In this document: positions 6,790-12,184 of the stretch, piece by piece
Layout of the letters: each line of letters starts with the position of its first letter
Position numbering within the stretch: the first letter of the stretch is position 1
DNA from: Flavobacteriaceae bacterium
GTDB taxonomy: Bacteria; Bacteroidota; Bacteroidia; Flavobacteriales; Flavobacteriaceae
Reading direction: 5' to 3'
DNA length: 12,184 bases
NCBI GenBank assembly: GCA_013042825.1
Contig: JABDPL010000148.1
Location: 1-12,184 of the forward strand
Translations under genes and position numbers: made by a program
Notes under the pieces: model-generated
Databases searched by the model: none
What the model was told of the DNA's origin: nothing
Seen by the model: only the letters and a program-made list of their open reading frames with translations

Positions 6790-7682
6790 TCTTTAACTAA
6801 ATCGCCAATTGAATCATAGACCTGAATCTCTTTCGGAAGTCCTTTGCGATCTATTTGTTTGGCCCGCTGACCTAAGATAAGAAATTTATTCCTCGAATTC
6901 AGCAACAATTGATCATGAAATGTTTCAAGATATTCTTTCATGTCACCCAATTCAGGCTTTACCGTAAAATAGGCTACGAAGGAGATGTCATTATACTTAT
7001 CAACTATATCTCCTAAACAGCTAATAGGAACGCTTTGTCCCAGGAATATACAATGATATCCCTTACAGACTATTTCGTAATTCAGAAATAACAGGCCGAT
7101 ATCATGAATCTCGTGGTCGGGAAGGAATAGTACGAATGTACGGCTTGAATTCCTGGGCTCGAGGTTCTGTACCTTTTCTATATTCACCAGGATCTTTTGC
7201 TTTATCAAGGTCGAAATGAAATGTTCATGGGCCGGTGAGATGGTATCGGTCTGCCAGAGAATACCGATCTCTTCAAGAATACCCATGAAAACCTCATAGA
7301 AGATGTCCTTGAATGAATTATCTTCCAGCAGGTTACTATAGGTGTTGTAAAAAAGAGTCTGATCGAAATTCATCATCGACAATTTCATCGCATTGATCGC
7401 ATGGTGTTTCTGATTTCCCCTGGAAGCGATTTCCCTTACAATAACCGGGATCTCATTTTCTTTAAGTTTCGAGATCTTAGATATCTTATATCCATTCTTA
7501 TTCAGAAAAACAACATTCAGCAGTTTCTGAAGACTTTCAAGATCATATGACCGTATGTTGGTTTCTGACCTCTTAGGCTTAAGAAGATTGTAGCGCTTTT
7601 CCCAGATTCTGATGGTATGCGCCTTGATACCCGTTAGGTTTTCCAGGTCCTTTATACTGAATTCGGTTTGTATGTTGTTCAT
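6783..7682 (-). CDS. MerR-type regulator with B12-binding domain (CarH/LitR-like)
   Basis: A cytoplasmic transcription factor with the layout of CarH/LitR light sensors: an N-terminal MerR winged helix, a four-helix B12-binding-2 bundle, and a C-terminal cobalamin-binding Rossmann domain. Numbering from an upstream TTG at 7706, the DNA-binding domain is about 13-80 (FSIKDLENLTGIKAHTIRIW). Trp151 followed nine residues later by Glu161-His162 is the W-X9-EH motif that caps the adenosyl group. E-x-H-x-x-G at 199-204 supplies His201, the expected lower cobalt ligand. In known CarH proteins adenosylcobalamin makes a repressing tetramer that light breaks up. The ATG at 7682 is chosen because family N-termini begin at MNN..(F)SIKDLE and because a promoter-like box at 7704-7711 lies upstream of it; ATG 7694 is possible. 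It lies directly upstream of the crt operon, its likely target. Confidence 0.9.
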   Translation of the reverse strand: MNNIQTEFSIKDLENLTGIKAHTIRIWEKRYNLLKPKRSETNIRSYDLESLQKLLNVVFLNKNGYKISKISKLKENEIPVIVREIASRGNQKHHAINAMKLSMMNFDQTLFYNTYSNLLEDNSFKDIFYEVFMGILEEIGILWQTDTISPAHEHFISTLIKQKILVNIEKVQNLEPRNSSRTFVLFLPDHEIHDIGLLFLNYEIVCKGYHCIFLGQSVPISCLGDIVDKYNDISFVAYFTVKPELGDMKEYLETFHDQLLLNSRNKFLILGQRAKQIDRKGLPKEIQVYDSIGDLVKDL

Positions 7683-7703
7683 AGTTTTTACCATAAGATT
7701 CAA

Positions 7704-7736
7704 CAAAAATAAGTTATTTATTCAAAAACTTTTCAA
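7704..7736 (-). promoter_or_regulatory. Candidate promoter of the B12-type regulator
   Basis: On the - strand TATTTTTG (7704-7711) matches TANNTTTG exactly. A TTG (7734-7736) lies 22 bp upstream of it, a slightly long but tolerated spacing. The predicted start point near 7697 gives a 15-base leader to the ATG at 7682. The -7 box is followed by TTGAAT and so contains an ATTTTTGTT motif resembling those before crtI, which would fit autoregulation. Confidence 0.35.
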
Positions 7737-7804
7737 TTTGAGTCTTAAAAGATTATTAAATCCTTGATTTTAAGGCCACGAAAGTGCATCGCAGTTCACC
7801 AGAA

Positions 7805-8557
7805 TTAGCCCGTAATTATTTTTTCGAGTATATCACCAACAAAATAGGCCAGGGCAGCAGCCATGATCCCAAGCGTTAATGTTTCCATAATACTTTTGGG
7901 GGTACTTGTCTCTGTTACATGGGACTTTAGCCATCCGATAATGATAAAAGCAATTGTGGTGAATATGCTTGTCCAGGTAAAAAGATTGCCGCTTACAGGG
8001 ATAAAGTAATTAATGACATAAATTGCCAGTGGGATCAAACCGATCATTATAAATGAGATATAGGTTACCACACCCATCATAAAAGGAGATTTTGTTTCTT
8101 CCGCCAGCATGAGTTCCTCCTTCATCATGATATCTACCCAACGATCTTTATTGGAGGTTATCGTTTCAACTACCTCCTCCAATAGTTCACCTTCAAAGCC
8201 TTTGGCCCGGTAAATTTCCCTGACCTCCTCGCGCTCATTCTCGGGCTCATGTTCTATTTCCCAATACTCCCGAAGTCGCAGTTTGTTGAAATTTTCCTTT
8301 ACCGACTTGGCCGATAGGTAGGCCCCCACCGACATCGAGAAACCATCGGCAATCAGATTGGCGAACCCGAGAATGACAATAACGGCATGATCAAGTCCGG
8401 CACCCACAGAACCTGCAACCACGGCGAAGGTCGTTATCGCTCCATCAATGCCGCCATAAACGAACTCACCGAGATAGTCCTGGTATTTTTTAAACCAGCT
8501 ATCCCCTTCATACTTTTTGAAGAGTCTCTTGATCTCTGGAACAGAATCATTGGTCAT
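7805..8557 (-). CDS. VIT1/CCC1-family iron/manganese transporter
   Basis: A membrane protein that in characterised relatives exports Fe2+ or Mn2+ from the cytoplasm, probably by proton exchange. The 250-residue protein has the family signature YGGIDGAITTFAVVAGSVGA (34-53), with Asp38, and NLIADGFSMSVGAYLS (67-82), with Met75; both positions line the metal path in plant VIT1. Five hydrophobic helices are visible (about 33-53, 57-82, 157-180, 191-211, 226-247). Between helices 2 and 3 a Glu-rich cytoplasmic segment (about 85-152) corresponds to the VIT1 metal-binding domain. It is co-directional with the patatin gene upstream (59-bp gap) and the B12-type regulator downstream (122 bp). Metal preference cannot be read from sequence. 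Detoxifying iron beside photoprotective pigments would make sense but is inference. Confidence 0.9.
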   Translation of the reverse strand: MTNDSVPEIKRLFKKYEGDSWFKKYQDYLGEFVYGGIDGAITTFAVVAGSVGAGLDHAVIVILGFANLIADGFSMSVGAYLSAKSVKENFNKLRLREYWEIEHEPENEREEVREIYRAKGFEGELLEEVVETITSNKDRWVDIMMKEELMLAEETKSPFMMGVVTYISFIMIGLIPLAIYVINYFIPVSGNLFTWTSIFTTIAFIIIGWLKSHVTETSTPKSIMETLTLGIMAAALAYFVGDILEKIITG

Positions 8558-8616
8558 TTCATATGATTTTTCAAACTGTAACCTTTGCGTTAGTTACGGT
8601 AAACTAAACGATTTTA

Positions 8617-9378
8617 TCAGGCTGTAATCGGATGCTTTGCCAGAGCTTTAAGTGCATGCCGGTAACCAATGTCAAATATTTCAAACAATGGTTTCTTGTC
8701 AAAGGTTATAAACTGCCCGAGTTCATTTGGTGCGATTAGGATATCGCAAAGGGGGAATTTAACTATGTCCTCCTGAACAGTTTTAAGTTTAAATGCCCGT
8801 TCAATCACATGATAAGAATGCTTAAGTTCATCTATATCAATTGGATTCATGGCATTTGCATATACCCCTAATACGAGATCACATTGATGTTTGATGCTTT
8901 CAACTGGAAAATTATCCAGGGTTCCACCATCAATATAATAGGAGTCTCCAATTTTGACGGGAGAAAAAACACCCGGAAAGGCCGCTGAAGCCAGTATTGG
9001 TCGAATAAGTTCCCCCGTCCTAAAATATTTCTGGGTTCCCATCAGTATATCGGTAGCCGTGATCACTAGTGGCTTTTTAAGACTATCGAAGCTATCAACC
9101 GGTAAAACCCTGTTGAATTCATCATAAAACTTTTCAGCATCGATAAATCCAGGTTTCCCAAGGGCATATTTTTTGAGATCCCATAACTGAAGCTTACGAA
9201 AAAATTCCAGGATATCGACCCAATCATAGCCATAGGCATGCAGAGCTCCAACTATGGCACCTGAGCTTGATCCCGCGATATGGGTTGTTCGTATACCTTG
9301 TTCTTCGAGTGCGCGAAGCACACCGATATGGGCGGCACCTCGCATGCCACCGCCAGATAGGACGAGTCCGAGTTTCAT
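8617..9378 (-). CDS. Patatin-like phospholipase
   Basis: A predicted lipid acyl hydrolase of the patatin family (RssA-like), acting on phospholipid or acyl-ester substrates with a Ser-Asp dyad. The 253-residue protein shows the oxyanion-hole loop SGGGMRG (8-14), the nucleophile elbow GSSSG (36-40, Ser38) and the DGG motif (Asp150). No signal peptide or membrane segment is seen, so it is probably cytoplasmic or peripheral. An AAGGA seven bases before the ATG is one of the few Shine-Dalgarno-like sites in this window. It is first of the seven-gene - strand run and diverges from the mla lipid-transport genes, a pairing that suggests membrane lipid turnover. Substrate unknown. Confidence 0.92.
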   Translation of the reverse strand: MKLGLVLSGGGMRGAAHIGVLRALEEQGIRTTHIAGSSSGAIVGALHAYGYDWVDILEFFRKLQLWDLKKYALGKPGFIDAEKFYDEFNRVLPVDSFDSLKKPLVITATDILMGTQKYFRTGELIRPILASAAFPGVFSPVKIGDSYYIDGGTLDNFPVESIKHQCDLVLGVYANAMNPIDIDELKHSYHVIERAFKLKTVQEDIVKFPLCDILIAPNELGQFITFDKKPLFEIFDIGYRHALKALAKHPITA

Positions 9379-9403
9379 GAGGCAGTCCTTTTATTATTTC
9401 AAA

Positions 9404-9434
9404 TAAAATTAGAACCAATCCACGGCTAATACAA
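9404..9434 (-). promoter_or_regulatory. Candidate promoter of the patatin gene
   Basis: On the - strand TTG (9432-9434), 20 bp, then TAATTTTA (9404-9411), matching TANNTTTG at all fixed positions but the last. It lies about 25 bp before the ATG in the divergent spacer shared with mlaE. Just downstream, TTATTT-C-AAATAA forms a short inverted repeat. Pattern-based only. Confidence 0.3.
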
Positions 9435-9469
9435 TGATTTTTATCAGCCTGCAGACATGATTATTATCA

Positions 9470-9500
9470 TTTCAAATCGATCTTTAATATTCTACATTTG
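9470..9500 (+). promoter_or_regulatory. Candidate mlaEFD promoter
   Basis: TTTC (9470-9473), 19 bp, then TACATTTG (9493-9500), an exact TANNTTTG. Only the last base of the -33 box departs from TTTG. The predicted start point falls near 9504-9507, just downstream of the first possible TTG start codon (9498), which bears on the choice of mlaE start. Confidence 0.45.
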
Positions 9501-10298
9501 AGTATAGTTGTTAATTCTATCCCGTTGGAATCAATTAGAACAAGACTTCGAAATTTCTTACTTGAAATCGGTGAACTATCGATTTTTGCCGGTCGTTTTT
9601 TTAAGGAGGTTTTTAAGCGACCGTTCGAATACAATGAGTTCCTCAGGCAATGCTATAACATGGGTAACAAATCATTTGTCCTTGTGGGGCTTACGGGTTT
9701 TATTATTGGTTTGGTCCTTACCCTGCAAACACGGCCAACCTTGTCTGAATTCGGGGCGGTCTCATGGATGCCTGCCATGGTGGGCATAGCCATAGTAAGG
9801 GAAATCGGCCCTATGATTACGGCCCTGGTGTGTGCCGGGCGTATAGGTTCAGGTATTGGTGCAGAGTTGGGATCTATGCGGGTAACAGAACAAATCGATG
9901 CCATGGAAGTCTCCGGCACCAATCCGTTCAAATATCTGGTCGTTACACGTATACTCGCCGTAACATTGACCTTGCCCATCCTGGTGATTTTTGGTGATGC
10001 AATAGCCATATACGGTTCTTACATTATCGAGAATATCAAAGGAAATGTTTCCTTCCAACTGTATTTTAACCAGCTTTTTGATGCAATAGAGTTTGGAGAT
10101 ATCGTTCCTGCGACCATTAAAACCTTCTTCTTTGGTTTTGCTATCGGACTAGTGGGATGTTTCAAAGGATATTATTGTAAAAAAGGAACGGCCGGCGTTG
10201 GTCGTGCAGCAAATTCAGCGGTTGTTTTTACATCCATCCTGCTTTTTATACTGGATTTTATCGCGGTATTCGTAGCTGATATTTTTTATGAATTATGA
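9498..10298 (+). CDS. mlaE: MlaE-type ABC transporter permease
   Basis: The inner-membrane permease of an MCE/Mla lipid transporter, moving phospholipids between the inner and outer membrane with MlaF and MlaD. The protein (266 residues from 9498) has the MlaE/YrbE hallmarks: an N-terminal amphipathic helix, then GLTGFIIGLVLTLQT, the conserved IVREIGPMITALVCAGRIGSG region and GAELGSMRVTEQIDAMEVSG, with about five membrane helices. No ATG exists before residue 55, which is inside the domain, so the start must be a TTG. 9498 gives the longest frame, but TTG 9525 (257 residues) is at least as likely, because 9498 overlaps a promoter-like -7 box. The stop overlaps the mlaF start by 4 bases (ATGA), which indicates translational coupling. 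Confidence 0.92.
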   Translation: MSIVVNSIPLESIRTRLRNFLLEIGELSIFAGRFFKEVFKRPFEYNEFLRQCYNMGNKSFVLVGLTGFIIGLVLTLQTRPTLSEFGAVSWMPAMVGIAIVREIGPMITALVCAGRIGSGIGAELGSMRVTEQIDAMEVSGTNPFKYLVVTRILAVTLTLPILVIFGDAIAIYGSYIIENIKGNVSFQLYFNQLFDAIEFGDIVPATIKTFFFGFAIGLVGCFKGYYCKKGTAGVGRAANSAVVFTSILLFILDFIAVFVADIFYEL

Positions 10299-11077
10299 AA
10301 GCAGACACCAACATAGGATCACAATCATCAGCTCTTGAAGCTCTGGAAGTCGTGGTTCAGATCGATGATCTCTACAAGAGTTTCGACCATAACCATGTTT
10401 TGAATGGTTTTAATATGAAGCTTTATAAGGGTGAAAGTCTTGTAGTAATGGGAAAATCGGGTTCCGGAAAATCGGTTATGATCAAATGCATGGTCGGACT
10501 GATGCGTCCTGACGCTGGAGAGATCACGATAATGGGTAAAAAGCTTCTAAATTTGAGCCAGGCAAATCTCGATGATCTCCGTTCGGATATCGGTTTTTTA
10601 TTCCAGGGCAGTGCGCTCTATGATTCGATGACGGTGCGGGAGAACCTTGAATTTCCTCTAAGGCGGCATTCAAAAAAATTTGCTACCGATATCGATGAAG
10701 AGAAGCTGGTTATCGAAGCCCTTGAAAATGTCGGGCTTGCGCATACCGTCGATCTGATGCCTGCTGAACTATCGGGAGGCATGCAAAGACGCGTGGCGTT
10801 GGCCAGGACTTTAATCCTCAAACCTAAGATCATTCTCTATGATGAACCAACCAGCGGTTTAGATCCTATTACAGCTAAGGAAATTATCATCCTTATGCAA
10901 AAGATTCAGGAGAAGTATGGAACTTCATCACTCATCATAACTCATGATGTGGATTGCGCCCGGGTCGTATCCGATCGCATGATATTATTGATTGATGGTA
11001 TCAACTATAAAGTTGGTACTTTTAAAGAACTGGAAGCTTCGGATGATCCGAAGATCCAGGCATTTTTTAAACATTAA
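10295..11077 (+). CDS. mlaF: MlaF-type ABC transporter ATP-binding protein
   Basis: The cytoplasmic ATPase that powers the MlaE permease. The 260-residue protein has every ABC element: Walker A GKSGSGKS (53-60), Q-loop Gln104, signature LSGGMQRR (159-166), Walker B IILYDEPTSGLD (179-190, catalytic Glu184) and switch His217 (ITHD). FLFQGSALYDSMTVRENL (101-118) is characteristic of the MlaF branch. Residues 1-20 are an extension before the ABC fold. It overlaps mlaE by 4 bases, and mlaD begins 10 bp after its stop, so all three are one operon. No STAS-domain MlaB, which stabilises MlaF in E. coli, is encoded beside it. Confidence 0.95.
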   Translation: MKADTNIGSQSSALEALEVVVQIDDLYKSFDHNHVLNGFNMKLYKGESLVVMGKSGSGKSVMIKCMVGLMRPDAGEITIMGKKLLNLSQANLDDLRSDIGFLFQGSALYDSMTVRENLEFPLRRHSKKFATDIDEEKLVIEALENVGLAHTVDLMPAELSGGMQRRVALARTLILKPKIILYDEPTSGLDPITAKEIIILMQKIQEKYGTSSLIITHDVDCARVVSDRMILLIDGINYKVGTFKELEASDDPKIQAFFKH

Positions 11078-11087
11078 ATTCGGGCAT

Positions 11088-12092
11088 ATGGTACGTTCAA
11101 GCGGACAAAAAATCAGATTAGGGCTGTTTGTTATTCTTGGCACCGTTCTTTTCATCGCGGCTATTTATCTCATTGGACAGCGACAGGAGATGTTCAGAAA
11201 AACTCATACCATAAGTGCATATTTCCAAAATATAAACGGCTTGCAGAGGGGTAATAATGTGCGTTATTCAGGGATCGATATCGGAACAGTAAACGCCATC
11301 CAAATGGTAAATGATTCCTCCATACGAATTATGATGCGTATTGATGAGAAGATCATCGGGCATATCAAGACCAACGCTATCGCCACCATAGGATCAGACG
11401 GATTAGTTGGAAATATGATAGTCAATATCGTACCAGGTAAAGGCGATGCCCCAGCTGTTAGGGATGGTGATACCATAGCGACCTTCAGTAAGATCGGAGC
11501 TGACGACATTTTAAGTACACTAAGTGTCTCCAGTGAGAATGCTGCCATACTGACTTCAGATTTACTGAAGATAACCGATGCCATGATAAACGGCGACGGA
11601 ACTCTGGCCTTATTGCTAAACGATACGACCATGTCTGTAGACCTCAAACAATCGGTGACCAACCTAAAGAATGCGAGTTATAGCGCAACCCGGTCGATAA
11701 ACGAGTTCAACGAGATAATTTCAACTTTCAGTGAAGATGAAAGCAGTGTTCTCGGCACCCTTATAAATGACTCGATTTCCGGTAAAAAACTCAAGTCGGT
11801 TGTGACCAGCCTGGAAAATTCTAGCCGGGAGATCGATAGTGTCATCGCCCAGGTCAACTTCCTGGTTGATGACCTGAACTCAGGGGAAGGGGCCTTTAAT
11901 TACCTGGTGCACGATACAACTTTGGTTCGATCAATTCAGGAAACCATTGATAATATCAATGACGGCACGGCCAAATTCAGCCAGAATATGGATGCTTTAA
12001 AGAACAACTTCTTATTCAGGGGATATTACAAAAAGCTGGAACGCGAGAAAAAGAAAGCTGAACGCAAAGCAAATAGGGCAAAGGAAGAATGA
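11088..12092 (+). CDS. mlaD: MlaD-type MCE-domain protein
   Basis: The periplasmic lipid-binding subunit of the transporter, anchored in the inner membrane. From the ATG at 11088 it has 334 residues: a short positive N-terminus, one membrane helix (9-30), and the MCE domain (about 38-118, with NGLQRGNNVRYSGIDIGTV and SDGLVGNM). A long helical region follows with three related segments whose N/H-D positions fall at 178-179, 227-228 and 275-276, about 48 residues apart. The tail (310-334) is very rich in Lys, Arg and Glu. An upstream in-frame ATG at 10992 is rejected because it would overlap mlaF by 86 bases and put 32 unlikely residues before the membrane helix. E. coli MlaD has about 183 residues; long helical C-termini are common in other MCE proteins. 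Confidence 0.93.
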   Translation: MVRSSGQKIRLGLFVILGTVLFIAAIYLIGQRQEMFRKTHTISAYFQNINGLQRGNNVRYSGIDIGTVNAIQMVNDSSIRIMMRIDEKIIGHIKTNAIATIGSDGLVGNMIVNIVPGKGDAPAVRDGDTIATFSKIGADDILSTLSVSSENAAILTSDLLKITDAMINGDGTLALLLNDTTMSVDLKQSVTNLKNASYSATRSINEFNEIISTFSEDESSVLGTLINDSISGKKLKSVVTSLENSSREIDSVIAQVNFLVDDLNSGEGAFNYLVHDTTLVRSIQETIDNINDGTAKFSQNMDALKNNFLFRGYYKKLEREKKKAERKANRAKEE

Positions 12093-12120
12093 AAAACTTG
12101 AGCGCTGTTAAACGAATAAT

Positions 12121-12184
12121 TTAAAGCAAACGATATTTCGAGGTTGCGATAAGAAATATTCCGATAATACCTACGGTAATGCGA
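12121..12184 (-). CDS. C-terminal end of a convergent membrane protein (partial)
   Basis: On the - strand a frame open from the window edge ends in TAA at 12121. Its 20 visible residues read ITVGIIGIFLIATSKYRLL after one Arg: a hydrophobic helix with a short basic tail, typical of the C-terminus of an inner-membrane protein. It would converge on mlaD with a 28-bp gap and no clear terminator between. Family unknown, and the stretch is too short to exclude chance. Confidence 0.45.
   Translation of the reverse strand, partial: RITVGIIGIFLIATSKYRLL

Noticed and set aside
7683..7706. TTG at 7706 as start of the B12-type regulator
   Set aside because: It lies within the -7 promoter-like box. The ATG at 7682 matches the family N-terminus and has a plausible leader.
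9653..10009. 118-residue open frame antisense to mlaE
   Set aside because: It is the shadow of a conserved permease gene. Its Pro/Thr/Ile-rich composition reflects the opposite strand.
10992..11087. Upstream ATG extending mlaD by 32 residues into mlaF
   Set aside because: It overlaps mlaF by 86 bases, and the added residues do not fit an MCE protein, whose membrane helix normally begins within about 10 residues of the start.
1..12184. CRISPR array, insertion sequence, tRNA or rRNA
   Set aside because: No spaced short repeats, transposase-like frame, terminal inverted repeats, cloverleaf or rRNA-like sequence was seen. All intergenic gaps are below about 125 bases.

Overview
The window looks like the chromosome of a yellow-pigmented marine or aquatic member of the Bacteroidota, most likely a Flavobacteriaceae relative. 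The grounds are a compact crtI-crtB-crtZ-crtYcd carotenoid operon with the fused CrtYcd-type lycopene cyclase, a surface-type lipoprotein signal (Cys followed by Ser-Asn-Asp-Asp-Asp), few Shine-Dalgarno sites, and several upstream sequences that fit the Bacteroidota promoter pattern TTTG-N19-TANNTTTG. No mobile element, CRISPR array, tRNA or rRNA was found. The genes look like ordinary chromosomal content.

Left part (1-3230, + strand): the 3' two-thirds of an aconitase gene ends at a clear intrinsic terminator. A Crp/Fnr-family regulator follows. A perfect 16-bp palindrome with the TGTTA-N6-TAACA geometry of Crp-type operators begins right at its stop codon. About 40 bp upstream of a plausible start point, it fronts a small lipoprotein gene made of two 105-residue repeats. 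A second intrinsic terminator closes this block.

Middle part (3229-9378, - strand): seven co-directional genes. In transcription order they are a patatin-like phospholipase, a VIT1/CCC1-type metal transporter, a MerR-type regulator with a B12-binding domain (CarH/LitR-like), and then crtI, crtB, crtZ and crtYcd, spaced 3-11 bp apart. The crt enzymes would turn geranylgeranyl diphosphate into zeaxanthin: CrtB makes phytoene, CrtI desaturates it to lycopene, CrtYcd forms beta-carotene and CrtZ hydroxylates it. The regulator has the residues expected for adenosylcobalamin binding. The 54-bp gap before crtI holds a promoter-like sequence overlapped by repeated TTTGTT motifs, so a light/B12-controlled carotenoid switch is the most attractive hypothesis here.

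Right part (9498-12092, + strand): an Mla-type lipid transport operon, mlaE-mlaF-mlaD (permease, ATPase, MCE substrate-binding subunit), diverges from the phospholipase gene. MlaD carries three regularly spaced helical repeats and a strongly basic tail after its MCE domain. The last 64 bases seem to hold the 3' end of a convergent membrane-protein gene.
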